Under the pieces are notes generated by a model that had not been told where the DNA came from, did no database searches, and saw nothing but the letters and a program-made list of their open reading frames with translations. 64,000 nt of DNA from DASVCS01 sp036381495 (GTDB lineage: Bacteria; Gemmatimonadota; Gemmatimonadetes; Longimicrobiales; RSA9). The DNA lies in contig DASVCS010000135.1 of assembly GCA_036381495.1 (NCBI GenBank), positions 207,474 to 271,473 on the forward strand. The letters run 5' to 3'. The translations under genes were made by a program, and so were the position numbers. Below are positions 34,014 to 43,026 of the stretch, piece by piece; the stretch's first letter is position 1; each line of letters begins with the position of its first letter.

Positions 34014-36514
34014 TGCCCGGAGCGGCTCTCCTCCTCGCGCTCGTCGCGGCCGCCGGAGCCGGGCGCCAGGAGGCGCCGCGCGTGTGGGCGACGCTCTCCG
34101 AGCAGTCCATTCCGGTCGGCAACACCGTCGTCCTCGAGCTCAACGTCCAGACGCAGGGGCCGGCGCCCGACGAGATCACGTTGCCGCGTTTGCCCTCGGC
34201 GCTCGAAGTGGTGGGGACGCGCGATTATTCGCAGTTCCAGTTCTCGCTGCCAGGCGGACGCAGCCGCCTGGTCCGCCGTGAGATCGTGCTCCGCGCCGAT
34301 GCCGCCGGCCACTACCGCATCCCGCCGATCACGGTCCGGATCGAAGGGCGGCGTTATCAGACCCAAGCGCTCGCGCTGACCGTCACCGCCGCATCCGGCG
34401 GTGCGGGCGGCGCCGCTCGCCCGGGCGCGGCCGTCGCCCGGCCGCCGCGCTCGGGCGGCTTCGCGCGTGGCCCCGAGGACGAGGTCCTCTTCCGCGCCGA
34501 GCTCACGCCGGACACCGCGTACGTCGGCCAGCAGGTCACGCTCGACGCGGAGGTCATGATCTCCGAAGATGCGCAGTTCCGGCTCCGCGGCGCGCCCGAA
34601 TACCTGCCGCCGACCGCATCCGGATTCTGGGTCCGGGACCTCCCCTGGCGCCGCCCGAGCGAGTCGGTGATCACCGGGGGCAGGATCTATCGCACACGCG
34701 GCTTCTCGCGCGCGTACTTCCCGCTCGCACCCGGCCACTACACCCTGCCGCCGGCCGAACTCCACTACGAGAGTCGCCGCAGCTTCTTCTACTCGCCACA
34801 GGAACACCGGCTGACGACGGATTCACTGCGTCTGGTCGTACTGCCGATCCCCGAGGCGGGCAGGCCGGCGTCGTTCACGGGCGCCGTCGGTCGCTACGAG
34901 GTGCGCGCCCGTCTCGAACCGACGGAGGTGCCGGCGGGCGAGGCGGTTGCACTGACCCTCGAGATCGAGGGGGAGGGCAACATCAAGGCGATCCCCGCGC
35001 CCACACTCCCGGCGCTGGACGGCGTCGAGGTCCACCCGCCCAGCGAGGATGCCGACGTCCGGGACGTCGGCTCCGTCGTGACCGGCACCAAGCGCTTCAC
35101 GTGGATCCTGATCCCGCGGCGGCCCGGGCGAATCGAGCTGCCCGCCATCGAGTACGCCTATTTCGATCCGGACCGCGCGGCGTTCGAGGTCGCCCGAGCC
35201 GAGCCGCTCGTGCTGCGCGTGCGCGCCGGGAACGGCGTGGTGGCGGCGACGCCGCCGCCCGACCGACTGCGGTACCTGAAACCGGCGCCCGCCGGCGCCT
35301 CCGCGCTCCGATGGGTTCGGTCGCCCGTTTTCGCGGCGGCGCAACTCCTCCCGCTCCTCGCCCTGCTCGGCAGCGTGCTGTGGCGCCGGCGCCGGCGGCG
35401 CCCGCCGACGCCCTCCGGCCGCCAGATACGCCGCCGGCGCCGCGAGGCGCTCGACGCACTGCGCGCGCGCGTCGCATCGGACGACTTCTTCCGCGATCTC
35501 GACGACCTCGTGCGCGACGGGCTCGCCGAGCGACTCGGCGTGCCATCGCTGCGGAAAGCCGATCCCGCTGCGCTCGCCGCGGCGCTCGAAGCCCACGGCG
35601 TCTCGCGCGGCACCGCTCGGGCGCTTGCTTCACTCCTCGAGCGCAGCGCGCAGTCGCGTTACGCGCCCACACCCCCCGGCGCGGCGGCCCGGACGGCGCT
35701 CCTCGAAGAGGCGGGCCGGCTCCTCGATGCCGCGGACCGTGAGGGCGAGCGCCCCCGACGCGCGGCCGCGACGACCGGCATCCTGCTCCTCCTCGCATTC
35801 GCTCTCCACGCTCCGCGCGCCGCGGCCGCGGCGGGTGCGCAAGAGAGCGCGCCGCAGGACTTCACTCGCGCCACCGAGCTCTACGATAACGGCGACTACG
35901 CCGGCGCGGTCCGCGAGTTCACCGCCTTCGTCCAGGCGCACCCGCTCGATCCGCACGGGTGGTACAACCTCGGCAACGCCTACTTCGAAAACGACGAGCG
36001 CGGCCGCGCCATCTGGGCGTGGCTCCGCGCGCGCAACCTCGCGCCGCGCGACCGCGACGTTCGGTACAATCTCGAACACGCCGACGTCGACCCCGCACTG
36101 CTGGAACGGACCGCGGCCGCCCTCCCCCTCACGGCCGACGAACTGCTCCTGGCGGCCAGCATCGCCTGGTTGGTCGCGGCAGCGGGCGCGGGCTGGTACT
36201 TCCGTCGCCGCCGACCCGCCGCCGCACTCGTCGGCGCCGCCGGCCTCGCCCTCGCGCTCGCCCTCCTCGCCGCCTGGGCACGCCCTCGATTCGGTGAGGC
36301 CGTCGGCATCGTCCTCCCCGCGGAGGCCACGCTCCGGGCCGCGCCCACCGCTCGAGCCGATCCGCTCGGCCAACTCGCCGCCGGCGCCGGCGTCCAGATC
36401 GTCGAAGAGCGCGCGGACGGCTGGCTCCGCATCCGCACCCGCGATGACGGCGAAGGATGGATCGAGGGAGGACAGGTCGGACGCCTGCGAGGCCACACCC
36501 CGCCGGTGCCGTAG
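34013..36514 (+). CDS. BatD-BatE-type fusion with SH3 domain
   Basis: 833 aa. The first half is BatD (oxygen-tolerance family): signal peptide, Ig-like repeats ('AELTPDTAYVGQQVTLDAEVMISE', 'TASGFWVRDLPW'), a helix near 440 and an alpha-helical cytosolic part. It continues in frame into a second exported-like segment, TPR repeats ('DFTRATELYDNGDYAGAVREFTAFV', 'GWYNLGNAYFENDERGRAIWAW'), two more helices, and a C-terminal bacterial SH3 domain ('EATLRAAPTARADPLGQLAAGAGVQIVEERADGWLRIRTRDDGEGWIEG' region). In Bacteroidetes BatD and BatE are separate genes; here they are joined. Last gene of the operon. 36515-36686 then holds only weak inverted repeats. Confidence 0.9.
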   Translation: MPGAALLLALVAAAGAGRQEAPRVWATLSEQSIPVGNTVVLELNVQTQGPAPDEITLPRLPSALEVVGTRDYSQFQFSLPGGRSRLVRREIVLRADAAGHYRIPPITVRIEGRRYQTQALALTVTAASGGAGGAARPGAAVARPPRSGGFARGPEDEVLFRAELTPDTAYVGQQVTLDAEVMISEDAQFRLRGAPEYLPPTASGFWVRDLPWRRPSESVITGGRIYRTRGFSRAYFPLAPGHYTLPPAELHYESRRSFFYSPQEHRLTTDSLRLVVLPIPEAGRPASFTGAVGRYEVRARLEPTEVPAGEAVALTLEIEGEGNIKAIPAPTLPALDGVEVHPPSEDADVRDVGSVVTGTKRFTWILIPRRPGRIELPAIEYAYFDPDRAAFEVARAEPLVLRVRAGNGVVAATPPPDRLRYLKPAPAGASALRWVRSPVFAAAQLLPLLALLGSVLWRRRRRRPPTPSGRQIRRRRREALDALRARVASDDFFRDLDDLVRDGLAERLGVPSLRKADPAALAAALEAHGVSRGTARALASLLERSAQSRYAPTPPGAAARTALLEEAGRLLDAADREGERPRRAAATTGILLLLAFALHAPRAAAAAGAQESAPQDFTRATELYDNGDYAGAVREFTAFVQAHPLDPHGWYNLGNAYFENDERGRAIWAWLRARNLAPRDRDVRYNLEHADVDPALLERTAAALPLTADELLLAASIAWLVAAAGAGWYFRRRRPAAALVGAAGLALALALLAAWARPRFGEAVGIVLPAEATLRAAPTARADPLGQLAAGAGVQIVEERADGWLRIRTRDDGEGWIEGGQVGRLRGHTPPVP

Positions 36515-36686
36515 CGGCCGCCCGAGGGCCGGCATCCGGCGCCGGACCCGCCGCACACACGGTGCGGGCCGCAACGGGACGCGGCAGCCGCTCTACAGCA
36601 GGTGTCGCATCATTTCGGAGTCGAACGCGCGCGCGGTACGGGCGCAGCGAACTCCCACGCGGCTCCGAACCCGCGGGCGAACCGCG

Positions 36687-37229
36687 CTAATTCGCGATCG
36701 CTGACGCGACGGCCGCCGTCACCGTCCCCTGCCCGACCACGAACCCGATCAGGATACCGTCGCCGTCCGTCGCGAAACCGAGAGCCAACGCCCCCGCCAC
36801 ACCGCCCAGCACCCCGACACCCCCCGCCGCCCAGCTCGTGCCGACGGTCAGGTCATCCCCGCCCGGGCCCGCCAGCCACACCCCCGTCGCACTCCCCAGT
36901 GCGCCACCCAGGACACCGAAGATCGCGGCACTGATCAGGCCGGGATCATCACCACCGCCCCAGCCGAGTTGCTCGCCCACGAGAGCCCCCGCCACCGTTC
37001 CTGCCGCCGAGCCCAGCGTGGCCGGCAGCACGAGCCGCGAGAACGTGGCTCGATCGTCCCGCGCACGTTCACGATCCACGGCCGTCTCCCGACTGTCCGG
37101 CTGGACGGCCGCCTGCCGCGCCAGACCCGGATGCGCCGCAATCAGCACGGCGGACAGCGCGACCCCGCATGCGACCGACCAACGCCGCCGGCGGACGCTC
37201 CACCCCCTTCCCGCGTAGCACCGTCCCAT
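36687..37229 (-). CDS. exported glycine-rich (glycine-zipper) membrane protein
   Basis: 180 aa. ATG 37229 is chosen; the upstream frame looks non-coding. Signal peptide (about residues 14-38), a charged stretch (PDSRETAVDRERARDD), then three Gly/Ala-rich hydrophobic segments ('LGSAAGTVAGALVGEQLGWGG', 'GVLGGALGSATGVWLAGPGG', 'GGVGVLGGVAGALALGFATDG') of the glycine-zipper type. No family is recognised. Transcribed divergently from rex, about 330 bases apart. Confidence 0.65.
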   Translation of the reverse strand: MGRCYAGRGWSVRRRRWSVACGVALSAVLIAAHPGLARQAAVQPDSRETAVDRERARDDRATFSRLVLPATLGSAAGTVAGALVGEQLGWGGGDDPGLISAAIFGVLGGALGSATGVWLAGPGGDDLTVGTSWAAGGVGVLGGVAGALALGFATDGDGILIGFVVGQGTVTAAVASAIAN

Positions 37230-37524
37230 GACGCACGCTCCCCACGCCCCGAACAGGGCGGCACCAATGTGTGTAGATCCGTGTCGTGCACCCGCGGGCG
37301 ACACGGCGCCCTCCCGAAACCGAGCGGGGCGATCCCCGCCGCCCGCGGCTACGCCGAAGCTAATGCGCAAGGCACGGCGGCTCAACGATTTCGTTCGATA
37401 GACTCGGGCCCGGCCACACCCCTCGGGCCAGGCGCGCCACCGGCGCACCCCCTGCGCGTGCCGGTCCCGCGCAGGACCCGCCCGGGTGCCGTGCACCGGG
37501 TCCACGGGCGCGCGTCCTCGGCGA

Positions 37525-37553
37525 TTGACGCCGCACCGCCCCCGCCGTACCTT
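37525..37553 (+). promoter_or_regulatory. rex promoter
   Basis: -35 TTGACG (37525-37530), 17 bases, -10 TACCTT (37548-37553), immediately followed by the Rex operator, which covers the predicted start point. Confidence 0.72.
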
Positions 37554-37556
37554 GAT

Positions 37557-37574
37557 TTGTGAACGGTTTCACAA
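37557..37574 (+). promoter_or_regulatory. Rex operator (ROP box)
   Basis: Perfect palindrome TTGTGAACGGTTTCACAA, matching the Rex consensus TTGTGAAnnnnTTCACAA at all fixed positions. It lies 3 bases past the -10 and 29 bases before the rex ATG, so Rex should repress its own operon until NADH rises. Confidence 0.93.
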
Positions 37575-37602
37575 GGGGCCTCACCGCGTTGCCGACACCA
37601 GC

Positions 37603-38262
37603 ATGACGAAGAAGATCTCCGAGTCCACGGTCGGGCGGCTCTCGCTGTATCTGCGCGTGCTGGTCGACCTCGAGGCGCGCGGTGTCGCGACCGTATCGAG
37701 CGAGGAACTGGCGCGGCGCGGGGGGACCACCGCGGCGCAGGTGCGGAAGGACCTTTCGTTCTTCGGTACGTTCGGCAAGCGGGGGCTGGGATACGTGGTG
37801 GGCGAGTTGGTCGCGGAGTTGCGGTCGATTCTGGGGTTGGAGCGGTCGTGGCGGGTGGCGCTGGTGGGGGCGGGGAGGATCGGTGCGGCGCTGTACGGCT
37901 ACCAGGACTTCCGGCGGCAGGGCTTCTTCATTCGGGAGGTGTTCGATTCCGACCCGCAGAAGGTCGGCCAGCGCTGGGACGGGCTCGAGGTCCGGTCGGA
38001 TCGGGAGCTGGAGGACGTGCTGCGGCAGGGGGGGATCGAGATCGTGATCGTGGCGGTCCCGGCGGATGCCGCGCAGCGTGTGGTGGACCGCGTGGTCCAG
38101 GCGGGGGTACGGGGGATCCTGAACTTCGCCCCGACGCAGTTGCGGGTGCCTCCGGGCGTGGCCTTGAAGAACGTGAACATGGCGGTGGAGATGGAAGGGT
38201 TGTCGTACGCGTTGTCGAATGGTGGCGGGACGCGGCGCGCGGCGTCCGCGGAGCGTCGGTAG
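37603..38262 (+). CDS. rex: redox-sensing transcriptional repressor Rex
   Basis: 219 aa. N-terminal winged helix (about 1-80: 'ISESTVGRLSLYLRVLVDLEARGVATVSSEELAR', 'QVRKDLSFFGTFGKRGLGYVV') and a Rossmann domain for NADH ('RVALVGAGRIGAALYGYQDF', 'GILNFAPTQLRVPPGVALKNVNMAVEME'). It senses the NADH/NAD+ ratio. The start is ATG 37603; upstream in-frame codons overlap the promoter and operator. Arginine deiminase follows after 14 bases. Confidence 0.96.
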   Translation: MTKKISESTVGRLSLYLRVLVDLEARGVATVSSEELARRGGTTAAQVRKDLSFFGTFGKRGLGYVVGELVAELRSILGLERSWRVALVGAGRIGAALYGYQDFRRQGFFIREVFDSDPQKVGQRWDGLEVRSDRELEDVLRQGGIEIVIVAVPADAAQRVVDRVVQAGVRGILNFAPTQLRVPPGVALKNVNMAVEMEGLSYALSNGGGTRRAASAERR

Positions 38263-38276
38263 GAGGCGGGGCGGCG

Positions 38277-39521
38277 ATGTCTTCCCGGAAGGTTCGCGTG
38301 ACATCGGAGGTCGGTCCGCTCCAGGCGGTCGTCTGCCACACGCCGGGTCCGGAGCTGCTCGCGGTGACGCCGAGCACGCGGGAGGACTTTCTCTACGACG
38401 ACATCATCGACCTCGAGCAGGCGCGGCGGGAGCATCACCGGTTCAAGGCGATCCTCTCGCGGTTCGCGGAGGTCTTCGAGGTTCGCGAACTGCTCGAAGA
38501 GATCGTGGACCAGCCGGAAGTCCGGCCGTTCCTGATCGAGCGCGTCATGGACGTGGCACGGTCGGAGCCGCTGGCGCGCCACCTCCTCGAGATCCCGGCG
38601 GCGGAGCTGGTGGGGCTGTTCATCGAGGGGCGCGAGGTCGAGGAAGGACCGCTCCAGCAGTTGTTGAACGTCGAGAGCTACGAGTTGCCGCCACTGCCGA
38701 ACCTCTTCTTCACGCGTGATGCGGCGATGGTCGTCGGCGAGGGCGCCATCATCGGGTCGATGAAGTACAACGTGCGGTGGACCGAGGAGATCCTGATGAA
38801 GGCGCTCTTCACGTACCACCCGCTGTTGGCGAACGCAGGATTGATCTACGACGGCAGCGAGGAGCGACGCGCGGGGTACACCATCGAGGGCGGTGACGTC
38901 CACATCCTGCGGCCGGACCTGGTACTGCTCGGGCTGTCGCAGCGCTCGAGCCCGGGCGCGTTCGACACCATCGCGGACAATCTCGTGCGGCAGGTCGGCA
39001 TCGAGGACATCCTGGTCGTGATCCTGCCGACCGACCGGGCGATGATCCACCTGGACATGATCTTCACGATGGTGGATCGGGAGCACTGCGTCATCTTCCC
39101 GCCGAGCTTCGTGGGCCCCGACCGCTGTGCCGTGTTGCACTACCACAAGGGGAAGCGCGGGATGCGCGAGATGCCGAACCTCTTCGCCGCACTCCGCGAG
39201 GTCGGGCTCCCGCTCGAACCGATCTTCTGCGGCGGCGACCGCCGGGCCTTCCAGGAACGCGAGCAGTGGTCGAGCGGCTGCAACTTCGTGGCGGTGCGGC
39301 CGGGGGTGATCCTGGGATACTCGCGCAACGAACACACGTACGTCGAGCTCGAACGCGAGGCCGGCTACCGCATCATCGATGCGATCGACTTCCTGACGGG
39401 CGAGACGGAGCTCGCCGACGACGAGAAGGCCGCGATCCTGTTCGAAGGCGGTGAACTCGTTCGCGGCGGCGGCGGCAGCCGGTGCATGACCATGCCGGTC
39501 CGGCGGGAGGACGTGTGGTAG
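38277..39521 (+). CDS. arcA: arginine deiminase
   Basis: 414 aa, the usual length. Hydrolyses arginine to citrulline and ammonia. All catalytic residues are placed as in the family: Asp148 in 'NLFFTRDAAM', Glu204 in 'YTIEGGDVHIL', His258/Asp260 in 'MIHLDMIFTM' and the nucleophile Cys403 in 'GGGGSRCMTMP'. GGAGG lies upstream. Carbamoyltransferase and carbamate kinase (arcB, arcC) are not in the window, so the complete ATP-forming pathway cannot be confirmed. Expression is probably tied to Rex via the operon. Overlaps the next gene by 7 bases. Confidence 0.94.
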   Translation: MSSRKVRVTSEVGPLQAVVCHTPGPELLAVTPSTREDFLYDDIIDLEQARREHHRFKAILSRFAEVFEVRELLEEIVDQPEVRPFLIERVMDVARSEPLARHLLEIPAAELVGLFIEGREVEEGPLQQLLNVESYELPPLPNLFFTRDAAMVVGEGAIIGSMKYNVRWTEEILMKALFTYHPLLANAGLIYDGSEERRAGYTIEGGDVHILRPDLVLLGLSQRSSPGAFDTIADNLVRQVGIEDILVVILPTDRAMIHLDMIFTMVDREHCVIFPPSFVGPDRCAVLHYHKGKRGMREMPNLFAALREVGLPLEPIFCGGDRRAFQEREQWSSGCNFVAVRPGVILGYSRNEHTYVELEREAGYRIIDAIDFLTGETELADDEKAAILFEGGELVRGGGGSRCMTMPVRREDVW

Positions 39522-40153
39522 ACCCGCCGCTCGCGGCGCCGCTCGAGTCCCTCGAGTACGTCGTCGTGGATGTCGAGACCACCGGCGGCGCCGCCAAACG
39601 CGACCATCGCGTCACGGAGATCGCGGCGATCCGCGCCGATGGCGCGGGCACCACGCTCGAGGAGTTCTCCACCCTCATCGACCCGGAACGCCCGATCCCT
39701 CCGTTCATCACCGCGCTGACCGGGATCACCGACGACATGGTGCGTGGTGCACCGCGCTTCGCGGAAATCGCCCCCGAGGTCCGGCGCCTCCTCGAAGGGC
39801 GGATCTTCGTCGCGCACAACGCCGCCTTCGACTGGCGCTTCGTCAGCACCGAACTCGAACGCGCCCAGGGCGTCGGCATCGAGGCACCACGCCTCTGCAC
39901 CGTCCGCCTCGCGCGCCGCCTGCTCCCCGAGCTGCCCAGCCGCTCTCTCGGCGCGCTCTCCGACTACTTCGGGATCGACAATCCCGCGCGCCACCGCGCC
40001 CTGGGCGATGCCCGCGCGACCGTCGCCGTGATGCATCGCCTGCTCGAGCGGGCCGCGGCCCAGGGGATCCGGTACTGGCACGAACTCGAAACCCTGTTCG
40101 CGCGTAGAACACCGCGCCGCCGCACGACGACCGCGAGGAGCCCATCGAAATGA
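39515..40153 (+). CDS. DEDDh 3'-5' exonuclease (DnaQ-like)
   Basis: 212 aa. Exo I 'YVVVDVETTGGAAKRDHRVTEIAAI', Exo II 'IFVAHNAAFDWRFVSTELERA' and Exo III-epsilon 'HRALGDARATVAVMHRLLE' give the DEDDh set of metal ligands and catalytic His. It resembles the proofreading domain of DNA polymerase III and could serve DNA repair or proofreading; no polymerase gene is adjacent. GTG start 39515 (GGGAGG upstream) gives a 7-base overlap with arcA. Confidence 0.88.
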   Translation: MVDPPLAAPLESLEYVVVDVETTGGAAKRDHRVTEIAAIRADGAGTTLEEFSTLIDPERPIPPFITALTGITDDMVRGAPRFAEIAPEVRRLLEGRIFVAHNAAFDWRFVSTELERAQGVGIEAPRLCTVRLARRLLPELPSRSLGALSDYFGIDNPARHRALGDARATVAVMHRLLERAAAQGIRYWHELETLFARRTPRRRTTTARSPSK

Positions 40154-41037
40154 CCGAACCGCAGGGGCTCGAACTGCCCCTCCGCCGGACCCGCACCCTG
40201 GGACGATTCCGACTGCACGCCCTCGAAGCCGGCCTCCAACGCCTGGACGGCGGCGCGATGTTCGGCGTCGTCCCCAAACCACTGTGGGAAAAACGGATCC
40301 CCGCGGACACACGCAACCGCATCCCGCTCGCGCTCCGCTGCCTGCTCGTCGAGACGCCCGACGCCCTCGTCCTGATCGACACCGGCGTCGGCAACAAGGA
40401 GTCCGAGAAGTTCATCGACATCTACGGCGTCGAGAACGAAGGCACGCCCACCCGGCTCGAAGACGCCCTGCGCGATGCCGGCTACACGCCCGACGACGTC
40501 GACATCGTCATCGACACCCATCTCCACTTCGACCACGCCGGCGGCAACACCGTGCGCGATGCCGAGGGTCAGGTGCGCCTGGCCTTCCCGCGCGCCCGCT
40601 ACTACGTCCAGCGCGGCGAGTGGGATTACGCCCATCTCGACAACGAGCGAATCCGCGCCAGCTATCTCCCGGCGAACTTCGATCCCGTTGCCGCCGCCGA
40701 CCGGTTCGTGTGGGTCGAGGGCGAGCACGAGGTCGTCCCCGGCGTCTTCCTGGTGCCCACGCCCGGCCACACGCCGCACCACCAGTCCGTGGTCCTCACC
40801 TCGGATGGCGAGTCCGCGTGCTTCCTGGCCGACCTCGTGCCGACTTCCGCCCATCTCCCGCTCCCGTGGATCATGGGCTACGACGTCGAGCCGCTCGTCA
40901 CTCTCGAGACCAAGCGCGCGCTCCTCACACGCGCGCGCCGCGAGGGCTGGCTCCTCGTCTTCGAGCACGACCCGCGGACCGCGTGGGGCTACCTCGACCC
41001 CGCGCACGAGCGGCCCTCGCTGATCGCGGAGCCATGA
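40150..41037 (+). CDS. metallo-beta-lactamase-fold hydrolase
   Basis: 295 aa. The binuclear zinc motif 'DIVIDTHLHFDHAGGNTV' (HxHxDH, about 115-125), 'TPGHTPHHQSVVL' and 'CFLADLVPTSAHLPLPWIMGYD' place it in the AHL-lactonase-like/AttM group of the fold. The true substrate is not known; quorum-quenching lactonase is one possibility. Start ATG overlaps the exonuclease stop by 4 bases. Last gene of the rex operon; 41038-41210 separates it from the thiolase. Confidence 0.85.
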   Translation: MTEPQGLELPLRRTRTLGRFRLHALEAGLQRLDGGAMFGVVPKPLWEKRIPADTRNRIPLALRCLLVETPDALVLIDTGVGNKESEKFIDIYGVENEGTPTRLEDALRDAGYTPDDVDIVIDTHLHFDHAGGNTVRDAEGQVRLAFPRARYYVQRGEWDYAHLDNERIRASYLPANFDPVAAADRFVWVEGEHEVVPGVFLVPTPGHTPHHQSVVLTSDGESACFLADLVPTSAHLPLPWIMGYDVEPLVTLETKRALLTRARREGWLLVFEHDPRTAWGYLDPAHERPSLIAEP

Positions 41038-41140
41038 GTCGGAGGTGCATCGTCCCGATCCGCTATGGCCTCCGGGGCGTGGCCGCGGTAGCTTCGGCAG
41101 CCGCGACCCGGATCGACTTTCCCCGACCCTGGGCAGGGGC

Positions 41141-41146
41141 TATAAT
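41141..41146 (+). promoter_or_regulatory. -10 element of the thiolase operon
   Basis: Exact TATAAT. The -35 region at the right distance (TTTCCC, 41118-41123) is poor, so this may need an activator. Leader about 60 bases to ATG 41211. Confidence 0.6.
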
Positions 41147-41210
41147 GAAACGGCCGGCCGCGTTGCGGCCGGCGCGCAATGGTTTGTGAAACGAACAGGA
41201 GATGCGGAGA

Positions 41211-42422
41211 ATGGCTGACCCCCGCCACACGGCGGTCATCGTGGGTGCGGCCCGGACGCCGATCGGCCGGTTCCTGGGCGGGCTGAGCCCGCTCGCCGCG
41301 CCGGACCTGGGCGCGATCGCGATCCGCGCAGCGCTCGACCGCTCCGGCATCGATGCGAACGATATCGACGACGTGATCCTGGGCAATGTCGTGTCTGCCG
41401 GCCTCGGTCAGGCGCCGGCGCGACAGGCGGCGCTGCGCGGCGGCGTCCCGGACACGGTGGGCGCGATGACCGTGAGCCGCGTCTGCGGCTCCGGCCTACA
41501 GGCGGTCATGCTGGCGGCGCAGGCGATCCGCGCCGGGGACGCGCGGGTGCTCGTGGCCGGCGGCATGGAATCGATGTCCAACGCACCGTATTACCTTCGC
41601 GGTTACCGCGACGGCGTGAAGTTCGGTGATCGCAAGCTCGAGGACGGGCTCATCCACGATGGGCTCTGGTGCGCCTTCGGCAACTGCCACATGGGCGGCC
41701 ACGCGGAGTACACGGCGTGGAAGGCGGGGATCACGCGTGAAGAGGCCGACGCGTTCTCGCTGAACTCGCACCGCAAGGCGATCCGCGCGATCGACGAGGG
41801 GAAGTTCAAGGAGGAGATCGCGCCGGTCGAGGTCAAGGGCCGGCGGGGTACGACCGTGGTCGACACGGACGAGCCGCCGCGCCGGGACACGTCGATGGAG
41901 GCGCTCTCGCGCCTCGCGCCCGCCTTCACGCAGGACATGCCGCCCGAGGTGACCGAGCCGGTCGTGACCGCCGGGAACTCGCCCGGGCTGAACGACGGCG
42001 CGGCCGCGCTGGTGGTGACCAGCCAGGAGTACGCGGAGGCCCACGGCCTCTCGATCCTGGCACGGATCAATGCGTACGCGACGGGCGCCGTTGCCCCGCG
42101 CGAACTCTTCTTTGCGCCCGTGCGCGCCGTGCGGCGTGTCATGGAGAAGGAAGGCAAGCGCATCGAGGATTACGACCTGATCGAGGCGAACGAGGCCTTC
42201 GCCGTGCAGGCGCTCGCGGACGGCAAGGAGCTGGGCTGGGACTGGGACCGCGTCAACGTGCACGGCGGCGCCGTCGCGCTCGGCCACCCGATCGGCGCAT
42301 CCGGCGCGAGGATCCTGACCACGTTGCTCTACGCCCTGAAGGACCGCGGTGCGCGGACCGGACTCGCCACGCTCTGCCTGGGCGGCGGCGATGCCGTCGC
42401 GCTGTCGGTCGAGAGGATCTGA
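41211..42422 (+). CDS. acetyl-CoA C-acetyltransferase (thiolase)
   Basis: 403 aa. Thiolase active sites: nucleophile Cys in 'SRVCGSGLQAVMLAAQAI', 'NVHGGAVALGHPIGASGARIL' and the second Cys region 'LATLCLGGGDAVALSVE'. Works with the 3-hydroxyacyl-CoA and acyl-CoA dehydrogenases encoded downstream, in either beta-oxidation or acetoacetyl-CoA formation. The ATG at 41211 has CAGGAG at 9 bases; an ATG at 41202 is directly next to that site and therefore unlikely to be used. Confidence 0.93.
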   Translation: MADPRHTAVIVGAARTPIGRFLGGLSPLAAPDLGAIAIRAALDRSGIDANDIDDVILGNVVSAGLGQAPARQAALRGGVPDTVGAMTVSRVCGSGLQAVMLAAQAIRAGDARVLVAGGMESMSNAPYYLRGYRDGVKFGDRKLEDGLIHDGLWCAFGNCHMGGHAEYTAWKAGITREEADAFSLNSHRKAIRAIDEGKFKEEIAPVEVKGRRGTTVVDTDEPPRRDTSMEALSRLAPAFTQDMPPEVTEPVVTAGNSPGLNDGAAALVVTSQEYAEAHGLSILARINAYATGAVAPRELFFAPVRAVRRVMEKEGKRIEDYDLIEANEAFAVQALADGKELGWDWDRVNVHGGAVALGHPIGASGARILTTLLYALKDRGARTGLATLCLGGGDAVALSVERI

Positions 42423-42424
42423 TC

Positions 42425-43009
42425 ATGAGCGAAATGATGTTGCAGGTCCGGAACCTGGCCGGCGCGGAAGTGATTGCGAGCCGGACGGCGCGGCGCGTGC
42501 TCGCCGTCGCCGTCTTCACGGTGCTCACCGCGCTCGGCGCCTACGTCACGGTGCCGGTCCCGGGTACGGCGGTCCCGATCACGCTCCAGGGGATGGTCGT
42601 CATCCTGGCGGGTGCGCTGCTCGGTGGCGGGCTCGGCGTGGCATCCCAGGTGACGTACCTGGTCGTGGGCGCGCTCGGTCTGCCGGTCTTCTCGGGCGGC
42701 GCGGCAGGACTCGGCTGGCTGTTCGGCCCGACCGGCGGGTTCCTGCTCGCGTTCCCGCCGGCCGCGGCCGTGACCGCCGCCGTGGCGGGGCCGCGCGGCA
42801 GCGGTCCGGCGCGACTCGCGCTGGCGTTCGCGCTCGGGTCCGCGTTGATCCTCGCGGGCGGTTGGGCCCAACTCGCGATTCTGACGGGGGATCCGGGAGG
42901 GGCGTTGCGACTCGGGGTCCTTCCGTTCCTCCCCGGCGATGCACTCAAGATCGTCGGGGCGGTTCTGGTCGCGATCCGGCTACGGTCGCGGACCCTCGGG
43001 CGGGTGTAA
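42425..43009 (+). CDS. bioY: biotin transporter BioY
   Basis: 194 aa, six helices: S-component of an ECF or stand-alone biotin importer. 'TVPVPGTAVPITLQGMVVILAGALLG', 'YLVVGALGLPVFSGGAAGLGWLFGPTGGFLLAF' and 'PFLPGDALKIVGAVLVAIRL' are the BioY consensus. It begins 2 bases after the thiolase stop. No BioM/BioN genes are nearby, so it either acts alone or uses a shared energising module. Its stop codon lies in the loop of the terminator below. Confidence 0.95.
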   Translation: MSEMMLQVRNLAGAEVIASRTARRVLAVAVFTVLTALGAYVTVPVPGTAVPITLQGMVVILAGALLGGGLGVASQVTYLVVGALGLPVFSGGAAGLGWLFGPTGGFLLAFPPAAAVTAAVAGPRGSGPARLALAFALGSALILAGGWAQLAILTGDPGGALRLGVLPFLPGDALKIVGAVLVAIRLRSRTLGRV

Positions 43010-43026
43010 CCGCTCGGGGGTTTTTT
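42993..43026 (+). terminator. intrinsic terminator overlapping the bioY stop and the next start
   Basis: Eleven-bp stem 42993-43003 (CCCTCGGGCGG) with 43010-43020 (CCGCTCGGGGG, two G-U pairs), loop GTGTAA containing the bioY TAA, then six T residues (43021-43026). The ATG of the next gene starts at 43027. Confidence 0.82.

Noticed and set aside
41165..41195. Second Rex operator before the thiolase gene (TTTGTGAAACGAAC)
   Set aside because: Only one half-site matches; the second arm of the palindrome is missing.
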